From Treponema sp. (GTDB lineage Bacteria; Spirochaetota; Spirochaetia; Treponematales; Breznakiellaceae), in the NCBI GenBank assembly GCA_003245635.1, contig QKCO01000104.1, positions 1 through 32,105 of the forward strand: 32,105 nt of DNA, in the 5' to 3' direction. A program made the position numbers and the translations under genes. Below are positions 15,475 through 22,995 of the stretch, in pieces. Under the pieces are notes generated by a model that was given only the letters and a program-made list of their open reading frames with translations, made no database searches and was not told the DNA's origin. Each line of letters starts with the position of its first letter. The stretch's first letter is position 1.

Positions 15475-16382
15475 AACGACTGCTCGTCCCTCTGGACGGT
15501 TCGTCCCGGTCGGAGGCGGTCCTGCCCGCCGCCTGGCACCTATCCCGCGCTTTCGGCGCCGAGATCCTCTTGTTCCACGCCGTCGAGCGCGCCGCGCCGG
15601 AAACGGTTCACGGCGAGCGTCACCTGCGCTCCGCCCGCGAGGCCTCCGACTATCTTTCCTCCGTCGCCGCGAGGGCCCCCGAGGGGCTCGCTGTCGCATC
15701 GCACGTGCACGAGGAAGCGGCCGCCGACGCGGCCTCCGCCATCGCCGAGCACGTAGAGGAGCTCGACGCCGACCTCATCCTCATCGCGACCCACGGCGTG
15801 AGCCGCTTCGGCCGCTTCCTACGCGGCAGCGTCGCCCAGCGCGCGCTCTTCCGCGGCGGCGCTCCCGTGCTGACCCTGCCGGACGGCTGCTGCGCCGACC
15901 TCGCCTGCTGCCAATCCCTGGTGGTCGCCGTCGAAGGCTCGGGCGGCCACGGCGTTCCCTTCGCCGAAGCGAGCCTTTTCGCGCGGGCCCTGGGCGCTTC
16001 GATCGAGCTCGTCCTGGCGGTCGACCGGAAAAGCACGCTCAAAGCGGGCGCGGCCAGCTTCGCCCGCGCCCGCCCGGGCGCTTCCCGCGCCGTCCTGGCG
16101 GCCACGGTGCTCGCCGCGGAGGAATACCTGAAGGCGGCGGCCGCGTCGGCGGAGTTCGCTGGGTTGTCCGTGGAGACGGCGATACTCCGGGGCGCTCCTG
16201 AAAAAGCGCTCTCCGCCTACGCGAAAGGACGCGGCGACGTCCTGTTCGTCCTCCAGACGCACGGCAAATCCGGCATCGGGGCATTCTGGGAGGGAAGCGT
16301 CGCCGCCCGCATCGTCGCCCGACTCGACTGTCCGGCGCTCCTCGTCCCGACCACCGGGGATGTCGGAAGCGGAACCGCCTGA
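15471..16382 (+). CDS. Tandem-domain universal stress protein
   Basis: A 303-residue protein made of two UspA domains (about 1-138 and 148-296). Each keeps the C-terminal part of the ATP-binding loop, G-9x-G-S: THGVSRFGRFLRGS (107-120) and THGKSGIGAFWEGS, though the first Gly of the classical G-2x-G is Ala or Gln. Between the domains lies a four-cysteine linker, C140, C141, C146, C147 (CC-x4-CC), which is not a normal UspA feature and could bind a metal or sense redox state. It is translationally coupled to mntH, an arrangement that suggests a role tied to metal uptake. Two bases separate its stop from the next start. Confidence 0.9.
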   Translation: MKRLLVPLDGSSRSEAVLPAAWHLSRAFGAEILLFHAVERAAPETVHGERHLRSAREASDYLSSVAARAPEGLAVASHVHEEAAADAASAIAEHVEELDADLILIATHGVSRFGRFLRGSVAQRALFRGGAPVLTLPDGCCADLACCQSLVVAVEGSGGHGVPFAEASLFARALGASIELVLAVDRKSTLKAGAASFARARPGASRAVLAATVLAAEEYLKAAAASAEFAGLSVETAILRGAPEKALSAYAKGRGDVLFVLQTHGKSGIGAFWEGSVAARIVARLDCPALLVPTTGDVGSGTA

Positions 16383-16384
16383 CG

Positions 16385-17278
16385 GTGCGCCTGCACGTCT
16401 TCCTCGACATCGTCGAGCTGCGCACCAAGATCGTCAGCGTCTCCGGCTTCCTCCTCGCGTCGCTCGGCGTGCTCCACGAGCGCGGCCGCGTCGATCCGAT
16501 CGCCGCGGCAGTCCTCTTCGCCGCGGTGCTCGCGGTCGATATGGGGACGACGGCCTTCAACAGTTATTTCGATTACCTGCGCGGAGTCGACGAGCTTTCG
16601 CGCAACCGCGAGAAGGACAAGGTCCTCGTGCACGAAGGCGTGCCGCCCGCCGCCGCCCTCGCCGCGGCGCTTCTCCTGTTCGCCTTCGCCGCGATCGCCG
16701 GGATCGGCTTGGCCGCCGCCGTCGACCTTAGGCTCCTTCCCCTCGGCGCCGCCTGCTTCCTGGTCGCCTTCCTCTATTCCGGCGGACCGCGGCCGATCAG
16801 CTCGACGCCCTTCGGCGAGCTTTTCGCCGGGCTTTTCCTCGGCAGCGCCCTGTTCCTCGTCGTCGCCCTCGCGCTCGGCGGGGATCCGGCCGCCGCCTTG
16901 CTGCGGAGCCTCCCGAGCGCGTTCTGCGTCGCCGCCATCCTGTCGGTGAACAACGCCTGCGACCGGGAAGGCGACCGCGCGGCCGGGAGGCGGACCGCCG
17001 CCGTCCTGTTCGGCAAGGCGGCGGACGCGCTGCCTGCGCTGCTCTTCGCCTCCGGCTACGCCGCCGCCGCCGCGCTCGCTCTGGCCGGAAAGCTTCCTTC
17101 CTCATACCTCTTCGCGGCGTCTTCCGGGGCGGTCCTGTCCGCTATCCCTCTGTACGGCATGTACCGGCGCGGCTTCTCGCATGCGACGAAGGGACCGAAC
17201 ATGGGCGCCGTATCCCGTGCGTTCCTCATCTTCACCATCTCGTCCGCCGCCGCCTTTTTATGTATCTTTACTGCATGA
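16385..17278 (+). CDS. menA: UbiA-superfamily prenyltransferase, MenA-like
   Basis: A 297-residue integral membrane prenyltransferase. Both Asp-rich motifs that bind the Mg2+-prenyl diphosphate are visible: N59-x3-D63-x5-D69 (NSYFDYLRGVDE) and N189-N190-x2-D193-x3-D197 (NNACDREGDRAAGRRT); YSGGPRPIS (131-139) is a MenA-like loop. The family joins a polyprenyl chain to 1,4-dihydroxy-2-naphthoate to make demethylmenaquinone. The start is GTG 16385, two bases after the usp stop. The methyltransferase that follows (ATGA overlap) would fit the last menaquinone step, but no other men gene is present here, so a different aromatic acceptor is possible. Confidence 0.83.
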   Translation: MRLHVFLDIVELRTKIVSVSGFLLASLGVLHERGRVDPIAAAVLFAAVLAVDMGTTAFNSYFDYLRGVDELSRNREKDKVLVHEGVPPAAALAAALLLFAFAAIAGIGLAAAVDLRLLPLGAACFLVAFLYSGGPRPISSTPFGELFAGLFLGSALFLVVALALGGDPAAALLRSLPSAFCVAAILSVNNACDREGDRAAGRRTAAVLFGKAADALPALLFASGYAAAAALALAGKLPSSYLFAASSGAVLSAIPLYGMYRRGFSHATKGPNMGAVSRAFLIFTISSAAAFLCIFTA

Positions 17279-17862
17279 CCCACTTAGAACGCCATACGCG
17301 CCTGTTCGAGCGAATCGCCCGCCCGTATTCCTGGTTCTTCGCCGGGCAGACGCGATCCTACGCCGCCTGCTTCGAGGCTGCCGGATCGGCCTTGCCCGAT
17401 CCCCGCGGACGGCGCGCGCTGGATATCGGGTGCGGCACCGGCGCCTTCACCGCAGCGCTCAAGAGCGCCGGCTGGGACGTGTCGGGCGTCGACGCCGCCC
17501 GGGCGATGGTGTCCCAGGCCGGCCGCCGCGGCGTCTCCTGCACGCTCGCCGACGCGGTCGGCGGACTGCCGTTCCCCGACAAGTCGTTCGATCTCGTGAG
17601 CGCGGCCTACGTCGCCCACGGCCTGAAGGCTCCGGAGCGGGCGCGCTTGTTCGCCGAGGCCAAGCGCCTCTCCAAGGAAGTGGTCCTTTTCCACGACTAC
17701 AGCGGCAAGCGCCGTCTCTTGACCGATATCGTGGAATACCTCGAGGGCGGAGACTATTTCAATTTCATCGAAAACGGCCTCGACGAGCTCAAGCGGGCTT
17801 TCTCTTCGGTTTCCGTCATCGAGGTGGGACCGCAGTCCGCCTGGTACGTTTGCCGTCCGTGA
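17275..17862 (+). CDS. Class I SAM-dependent methyltransferase (possible demethylmenaquinone methyltransferase)
   Basis: A 195-residue Methyltransf_11-type enzyme: SAM-binding motif I LDIGCGTG (49-56), acidic motif II (GVDAA), and a motif IV-like LPFPDKSFDLVSAAYVAHGL. It starts at ATG 17275, overlapping the menA stop as ATGA. UbiE/MenG proteins are about 230-250 residues and carry signature motifs I do not see here, so the assignment to quinone methylation rests on the coupling with menA. A stand-alone small-molecule methyltransferase is the alternative. Confidence 0.75.
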   Translation: MTHLERHTRLFERIARPYSWFFAGQTRSYAACFEAAGSALPDPRGRRALDIGCGTGAFTAALKSAGWDVSGVDAARAMVSQAGRRGVSCTLADAVGGLPFPDKSFDLVSAAYVAHGLKAPERARLFAEAKRLSKEVVLFHDYSGKRRLLTDIVEYLEGGDYFNFIENGLDELKRAFSSVSVIEVGPQSAWYVCRP

Positions 17863-17905
17863 TGCCGCTTGCCCAGCATGGCCCGTTCGGAGTAGGTTCG
17901 CGCCG

Positions 17906-18628
17906 ATGGCACTGACCCATATCGAAAAGCTCATCGCGAAGGCGGTCCGCGACTACGGCATGCTAGCCGAGGGTGACCGCATCCTCCTGGGCGCCTCGGG
18001 CGGCAAGGATTCAACGACGCTCGCCTGGGCGCTTTCGCGGAGGCGGCGCTGGAACTCGCCGCGCTTCGAGCTGGAGGCGCTCCGCATAGTCGGCGACGTG
18101 CCGGGGGGCGGGATGTCCGACGTTCAAGCCGAGCGCTTGGCCGGCATGTACGCCGAATGGGACATCCCGTACCGGACGCTCGAAGTTCCCATCATCGGCC
18201 GGCTGAAGGCCGGCGAGAAGATGAGCTGCTATTGGTGCGCGACCCAGCGGCGCACGGAGCTCATCCGCTGGGCGCTGGAGAACGGCTGCAATAAGATCGC
18301 TCTCGGGCATCACCTGGACGACATCCTCGCCACGCTCCTGATGAACATGACCAAGAAGGGTGAGATCGCCACCATGCCGCCGCGCCTGGAATACGAAAAG
18401 TATCCGCTCGAGGTCATTCGTCCGCTCGCGCTGGTCGAGGAGGATTCGATCCGCGGCTTCGCGCGAGAGCAGGGCTGGCTGGCGACGACCTGCACCTGCG
18501 ATTTCGGGGCGGACGGCGAGCGCAAGGAATACCAGCGGCGCCTGAACGTCCTGTGCGGCGGCACCGAGGAAGGCAAGCGCAATTTGTACAGGTCGATGTC
18601 CAACGTGAAGGACGGCTATTTGGCCTGA
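17906..18628 (+). CDS. ttcA: TtcA-family tRNA 2-thiolation protein
   Basis: A 240-residue PP-loop ATPase. The PP-loop is SGGKDS (31-36), the Cys pair is CYWC (C108, C111), and a third ligand is probably C196 or C198 (TTCTCDFG). These are the features of TtcA, which binds an Fe-S cluster and thiolates cytidine 32 of some tRNAs. HHLDDILATLLMNM (135-148) matches the adenylation-site helix of the family. It is shorter than E. coli TtcA (311), being trimmed at both ends, so a related tRNA-thiolating TtcA/TilS-type enzyme is possible. It lies 43 bases after the methyltransferase gene and ends only 6 bases before the convergent kinase gene. Confidence 0.85.
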   Translation: MALTHIEKLIAKAVRDYGMLAEGDRILLGASGGKDSTTLAWALSRRRRWNSPRFELEALRIVGDVPGGGMSDVQAERLAGMYAEWDIPYRTLEVPIIGRLKAGEKMSCYWCATQRRTELIRWALENGCNKIALGHHLDDILATLLMNMTKKGEIATMPPRLEYEKYPLEVIRPLALVEEDSIRGFAREQGWLATTCTCDFGADGERKEYQRRLNVLCGGTEEGKRNLYRSMSNVKDGYLA

Positions 18629-18634
18629 CCGCGC

Positions 18635-20665
18635 CTAGGACGACGTTTTCCGCGCGGCGATGGGGAATCGAAGCGTCGCGCTTCGCTCGCCCGCTTCGTT
18701 CTCCGTGAACCAGGAAGCCGAACCGCGCAGCTGTCCGGCGACGGCCATCGCGACCGAAACGCTCAGGAAGGCGGATTCGGCGGAGAGTATCGTCCTTCCG
18801 TCGCGCGGAACGGTAATCTCGAGCGTCGCCTCCCTGTCCCGTTTCGCCGTTTCCTCTATGCGGATCGATATCGTCAGGGGCGCAGCCTCCCCCGCTTCGT
18901 CGAGGAGCGTGGCCGAAAGGAATTCGTTGAGCGCGAGCGCGAACGGAATGGCCTGCTCGAGGTCCAGCCGGAGATCCTCGATGGCGATGTTCGCCGTCCG
19001 CGCGTGTCCGCCGTAGTTCAGGGAATAATTCTGGACGAGCCGTTCGGCGAAGACCCGCATATCCACGAGCGAAAGGTCCTTCATCTGGTACACCAGGTCG
19101 TGCGCGAGCGCCATCGCGAACATCCGGTCGTGCGCTTTCTTGAGCGCCGTTCTGCTCTCCTCCGTCTTTTCCGTCTCGGCCTGCATGCGCAGGAGACTCA
19201 CGATCATCTGCTGGTTGTTGTGCACTCGGTGGTCGATTTCCTTCAGGAGCTTCTCTTTCTCCTCGAGGGCGGCTTTCATGAATTTCTCCGCCCCGATCCG
19301 GTCTGTCAGGTCGAAGACGATCGTATGCATGAAGAGGCGGTCCTCGATTTCGATGTGGTGGGTATAGAGCTCGACGTCCTTGACGGTTCCCGATTTCAGC
19401 CGATGCCGGGTCAGCAGGCTGCGGCGATCCGCCGCCGCGGTCCGTATCCGCGAAAGGATGTCCGAGAAGGGGTCGGCATCGAGGTTTTCGATGCGCATGG
19501 TTTTCAAATCCGCGAGGGAATAGCCGTAGAAAATCTCGGCGGCCGGATTCGCGTCGGCCAGCGTTCCGTTCGATTCGTCCGCAAGGATCGCCGGAACGGG
19601 ATTCTCGCTGAACAGCAGCCGGTAGCGTTCCTCGCTCCGCTGCAGCGCCGTTTCGCGGTGCTCAACCGATTCGGCCATTGAGTTGAACGCCGCGGCTATC
19701 TTCCCGAACTCGATGGGGAACGGGCCGGCGACGCGTTCGGAATAGCGGCCGTCAGCGATGAGCGATATCCGCGCAACCAGCGATCCGAGCGGCCCGGTGA
19801 CCGCCCGCCAGGAGGCGAACGCGCCGGCCGCCGCCACGATCATAGAAAGGGCCGCTAAGCGGGAGACCAGGATGAAGAACTCCCGCACGGGCGCGTCGGC
19901 GACGAATTTCGACCTGAGGTAGACCGATCGCCATTCGCTGCTCGGGATCGAAAGGGACGTCGCGATGAAGACGCCGTCTTCCTGATCGATGAGCGTCGGC
20001 GTCATGGTGAGCGCCTCGGGCGGCAGCCGTTCGCCGGAAAGGACCCGGTCCGGATCGCTGCAGAGGATGTAGCGGCCGGCTTCGTCGACGACGCCGATGC
20101 GGTCGTAGTAGGACAGCTTGGTCAGCACGAGGCGCAGCGAAATTCCGGTGAGGTCGATCGTGCCGACGACCGTCCGGTCTCCGCTTATAAAGGAGATCTC
20201 GAGCGCCATCCGGTGCTCGTTCGCCGCGGTGGGCGCGTTGAAGGGCTTCGAATGGTTGATGAAGCCCTCGGCAATATTCGTCTTGAGCGGATAGATCGAA
20301 CCGATATCCGTCCGCGAGAAAGGAAAGGCGCACAGTATTCTTCGGTCTGCGTCGAGGATGGCGAGTCTGAGAACGTCCGGACGGGTCTCCCGGGCGGCCG
20401 ACAAAATCGATAGCAGATGATCCGCATCCGTCGAGCTTCCGGCGGAAAGGAGAATCGGGGGAAGCATCCGCGCCGGGTCGTCGGAGATCGCGCCGCTCGT
20501 CTGAATGGATATGTAGCGGAGCGCGTTCTTGACGATCTCCTCCGTATCCTCGTCCAGATGGCGCTTGAGCAGCCACCAGACGCTGACGGAAAAGAGGACG
20601 AGCGGAAGGAGGGCGACCGCCGCGAAAGCGATCGCCAGGATTCTTCGGACGCTCAATCTCGCCAT
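18635..20665 (-). CDS. Membrane sensor histidine kinase, HisKA_2 type, with degenerate ATPase domain
   Basis: A 676-residue protein from ATG 20665. Order: TM1 (about 8-34), large extracytoplasmic sensor (about 35-262, Cache-like), TM2 (about 264-284), HAMP (about 288-340), PAS (about 346-455), HisKA_2 phosphoacceptor helix with KEIDHRVHNNQQM (His479 in this numbering) and a C-terminal HATPase-like domain. The N-box reads NEFLSAT where NELxxNA is expected, so the Mg2+-binding Asn is Ala, and no DxGxG box can be found (VPRDGRTILSAES instead). ATP binding is doubtful. There is no Shine-Dalgarno; the promoter at 20673-20701 predicts a leaderless message. An in-frame extension upstream runs through the terminator and is rejected. 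No response regulator is adjacent. Confidence 0.85.
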   Translation of the reverse strand: MARLSVRRILAIAFAAVALLPLVLFSVSVWWLLKRHLDEDTEEIVKNALRYISIQTSGAISDDPARMLPPILLSAGSSTDADHLLSILSAARETRPDVLRLAILDADRRILCAFPFSRTDIGSIYPLKTNIAEGFINHSKPFNAPTAANEHRMALEISFISGDRTVVGTIDLTGISLRLVLTKLSYYDRIGVVDEAGRYILCSDPDRVLSGERLPPEALTMTPTLIDQEDGVFIATSLSIPSSEWRSVYLRSKFVADAPVREFFILVSRLAALSMIVAAAGAFASWRAVTGPLGSLVARISLIADGRYSERVAGPFPIEFGKIAAAFNSMAESVEHRETALQRSEERYRLLFSENPVPAILADESNGTLADANPAAEIFYGYSLADLKTMRIENLDADPFSDILSRIRTAAADRRSLLTRHRLKSGTVKDVELYTHHIEIEDRLFMHTIVFDLTDRIGAEKFMKAALEEKEKLLKEIDHRVHNNQQMIVSLLRMQAETEKTEESRTALKKAHDRMFAMALAHDLVYQMKDLSLVDMRVFAERLVQNYSLNYGGHARTANIAIEDLRLDLEQAIPFALALNEFLSATLLDEAGEAAPLTISIRIEETAKRDREATLEITVPRDGRTILSAESAFLSVSVAMAVAGQLRGSASWFTENEAGERSATLRFPIAARKTSS

Positions 20666-20672
20666 TGGTGAA

Positions 20673-20701
20673 ACTGTAACGGAAGGTCCCCGCGCGGTCA
20701 A
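20673..20701 (-). promoter_or_regulatory. Sigma-70-type promoter of the HisKA_2 kinase, leaderless start
   Basis: Minus-strand TTGACC, 17 bp, TACAGT. With standard spacing the first transcribed base is 20666 or 20665, that is, on or one base before the A of the ATG. The preceding gene is closed off by the terminator at 20718-20763, so this is the only place a dedicated promoter can lie. Confidence 0.65.
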
Positions 20702-20717
20702 ATCCGGCGGCCGGACG

Positions 20718-20763
20718 AAAAAAAGGCCCGTCCGAACGTTCCGGAGAACCGATCGGACGGGCC
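20718..20763 (-). terminator. Intrinsic terminator after the NapH-like gene
   Basis: Perfect 11-bp stem (arms 20725-20735 and 20753-20763, GGCCCGTCCGA and its complement) with a 17-base loop, followed on the minus strand by seven T. It starts about 30 bases after the gene's stop. A shorter T4 run on the other side could give weak termination in the plus direction. Confidence 0.9.
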
Positions 20764-20791
20764 CTGTTTTCAATCCGCGTTCAGCCGGGGA

Positions 20792-22216
20792 CTATTTGGC
20801 CCAGCGCTCCTTGAGTTCGGGCATGGTGTAGCCGTACTGGTCCTTCATTTCGCGCAGCGGCTTGTCCTTCGGGAAGTCGGCAGGCAGGCCGAGCTTCTTC
20901 AGCACCTCTCCGGCGCCCATGCCGGTGCCGGCGGCGACGTCGCTCACGGTCATGGTCCCCTCGAGGGCGAAGCTCGAAGCTGAGGCTGCGGCGGGAGCGG
21001 AAGCCGGTGCCGCGGGCGTCTCTTTGGCGGGAGCCATTTCGGCGGGCTTCTCTCCGCCTTCGCCGGAGTAGGGCACGCCCAGTATCTTCGCTACGGCGAA
21101 GCGGACGGCATCCGCCTCGAAGTCCTTGCCGGTGAGGCTGCCGGTATCCTTCAGCTTCGCGTCGGCGGGAACCTTCTTCGCGTCGACGCCCGCTTCGCGG
21201 TACAGCCGCTCGAGCTCGATCCCGAAGGAATCGGCGACCTGCTGCCAGGTGGAGGACCCCTTGATGTCTTCGACGTGGAGCGAGCCCTTGGTCTGCAGCT
21301 CGGCGAGGGTGGCGGCGCGGAAGCGGATGGTGTTCGTGACGTGGCCGAAGGCGATGGGGGCGAAATAGATGGCCAAGCCGATCGCGGCGACCGCGGCCAG
21401 GGGGATGGCCTTCCCGGCGAGGAAGGTCTTGAGGGTGCCCTTCTTGGTCGGACAGACCGTCACGCATTCCATGCAGGAGATGCACTCGGGCGAATCGATC
21501 TTGTCGGCCTTCATTACCTCGATGTTCATCGGGCAGGACTTGTTGCACAGGGAGCAGGAGGTGCAGGTCGACGCTTCGCGCTTGATGCGGAACAGCGGAA
21601 TGCGGCCGAGGATGGCGTTGAAGGCGCCGAGCGGGCAGACGTACTTGCAGAAGGCCCGTTCGTAGAGCATCGACAGAACGAGGGACAGCACGAGGATCAC
21701 GATGCCGACCGTGAATTCCGCCCAGACTTCGGCGAAGCCGGCGCTCAGGTGTCCGTAGGCCGCCCAGGGGTCGTAGGGCCGGATGACGAGCGTACCCGCC
21801 TGCCAGGTCCAGATGAGGATGAGCGCGAGGATGACGTACTTGAGGTAGCGCAGGACCGCGTCGAGCTTGGCCGGAACGGTGAAGCGCTTCTTGAAGATGG
21901 CTCTTCCCAGGCGTCCGAAGATGCCTTGAAGCGCGCCGAAGGCGCAGATCCAGCCGCAGAAGAAGCGGCTGAGGACAATGGCGAGAATCGTGACGGAGAC
22001 GAAAAGGAATATGTTCGAGATCTCCAGTTTCTTGAGCAGCTCTCCTCCGGCGATGAATTTATAGAGCGTCTCGATGCCGCCGAAGGGGCAGAACGAATCG
22101 ACGTTCGGGATGTTCTGCAGCTTTTGGTGGAGGATGGTCGCGACGGTCGCGAAGGTCAGGAAGAAACCGAGCGAAATGCGCCGGGCCAGCTGGATGCCGG
22201 ACAATTTTCTTTTCAT
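20792..22216 (-). CDS. NapH/NosR-like polytopic Fe-S membrane protein with C-terminal repeats
   Basis: A 474-residue protein. Residues 1-288 hold about six membrane helices with CGWIC (87-91) and CKYVC (190-194) loops typical of the NapH/CcoG/NosR group, then two 4Fe-4S motifs: C218, C221, C224, C228 and C245, C248, C251, C255. A last hydrophobic helix (about 269-289) leads to a tail not found in NapH: two copies of a small helical unit (about 316-357 and 419-471; compare TWQQVADSFGIELERLYREA with TVSDVAAGTGMGAGEVLKKL) joined by an Ala/Pro-rich linker (about 385-418). It should move electrons through the membrane, but partner and acceptor are unknown. ATG 22216 has AAAGGAG six bases upstream. 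Confidence 0.82.
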   Translation of the reverse strand: MKRKLSGIQLARRISLGFFLTFATVATILHQKLQNIPNVDSFCPFGGIETLYKFIAGGELLKKLEISNIFLFVSVTILAIVLSRFFCGWICAFGALQGIFGRLGRAIFKKRFTVPAKLDAVLRYLKYVILALILIWTWQAGTLVIRPYDPWAAYGHLSAGFAEVWAEFTVGIVILVLSLVLSMLYERAFCKYVCPLGAFNAILGRIPLFRIKREASTCTSCSLCNKSCPMNIEVMKADKIDSPECISCMECVTVCPTKKGTLKTFLAGKAIPLAAVAAIGLAIYFAPIAFGHVTNTIRFRAATLAELQTKGSLHVEDIKGSSTWQQVADSFGIELERLYREAGVDAKKVPADAKLKDTGSLTGKDFEADAVRFAVAKILGVPYSGEGGEKPAEMAPAKETPAAPASAPAAASASSFALEGTMTVSDVAAGTGMGAGEVLKKLGLPADFPKDKPLREMKDQYGYTMPELKERWAK

Positions 22217-22247
22217 GGAACGCTCCTTTGCTATGCGTTATGCGCCT

Positions 22248-22276
22248 AGTCTAAATCTCTTTTTGAATAAAAGCAA
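22248..22276 (-). promoter_or_regulatory. Possible promoter of the NapH-like gene
   Basis: Minus-strand TTGCTT, 17 bp, TAGACT; predicted start near 22241 gives a 25-base leader with the ribosome site. The surrounding 22240-22345 is strikingly AT-rich compared with the rest of the window, as expected for a promoter zone. I see nothing else supportable in the rest of this intergenic stretch up to 22418. Confidence 0.42.
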
Positions 22277-22418
22277 ATATCATGCCAAATAATTGTAATT
22301 CATATAAAAAGCGTAAAGAATGCATAAGTTAAGTTTAAGCATAGAGATGTATGGGAAAGGACTTGCGGTTCACATCAGAGCTCTGGAGGGATGGTCACTA
22401 GTGGGCAATATTTACCCA

Positions 22419-22988
22419 TCAGCGTCGAGAAAAGGGAAAAAAGCGCAGGATCCGGTACCGGGCTCCCGACGGTCCCGTTTCGGACTCGTAGACTGCGATG
22501 CCGTCGGCGCTTCCGCATGCGGGCGGCAAGGTTCCAAGCAAAGAGGGATCGAGCCGAGCCGGGGCGCGCAGGCGGGCGAGCGTCACGTGCGCGGTGAACG
22601 GGCGCCGCTCCCGTTCGCGGAAACGGACGCCGCTCTTTTCGGCCCCGCGCGCCAGCGCGTCCTCGAAACGGGCCGCGAGGGCGGCGCAGGCGGCGGCCCC
22701 GTCGTCGATCCGAGCGGCGACTATGCGCGCGCGCGAAGGGCGGGGCAGGGCGATCAGCCCCGCGGCGCCGAGGACGAACGGGCCGCTGGTATCCGCGGCG
22801 AGTCGGGATGCCTCGCATACCAGCGGGACAGAAGCGGCGTCGATCTCGCCGAGGAAGGCTATGGTCAGGTGGAGGTTTTCGATCGGCACCCGGCGGAGGT
22901 TCGCGCGCGCCGCCTCGAGCGGCGCCGCTCCGGCCAGGAGCGCGGTCTTGAAATCGTCTGGGAGCGGAAGGGCGACGAAAACGCGCAC
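22419..22988 (-). CDS. thpR: RNA 2',3'-cyclic phosphodiesterase (2'-5' RNA ligase family)
   Basis: A 189-residue 2H phosphoesterase. Its two catalytic HxT motifs are H40-L-T42 (ENLHLTIAFLG) and H134-V-T136 (FTAHVTLARL). The family opens 2',3'-cyclic phosphates on RNA and can ligate tRNA halves in vitro; its cellular role is unclear. It starts at GTG 22988, seven bases after the stop of the ABC ATPase gene, so it is the last gene of the amino-acid transporter operon although functionally unrelated. Confidence 0.88.
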   Translation of the reverse strand: MRVFVALPLPDDFKTALLAGAAPLEAARANLRRVPIENLHLTIAFLGEIDAASVPLVCEASRLAADTSGPFVLGAAGLIALPRPSRARIVAARIDDGAAACAALAARFEDALARGAEKSGVRFRERERRPFTAHVTLARLRAPARLDPSLLGTLPPACGSADGIAVYESETGPSGARYRILRFFPFSRR

Positions 22989-22995
22989 GGCGCCG

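Noticed and set aside
14107-15699. Open minus-strand frame of 530 codons opposite mntH and usp
   Set aside because: Composition almost entirely Arg, Glu, Asp, His and Gly, no motifs; mirror of the codon bias of mntH.
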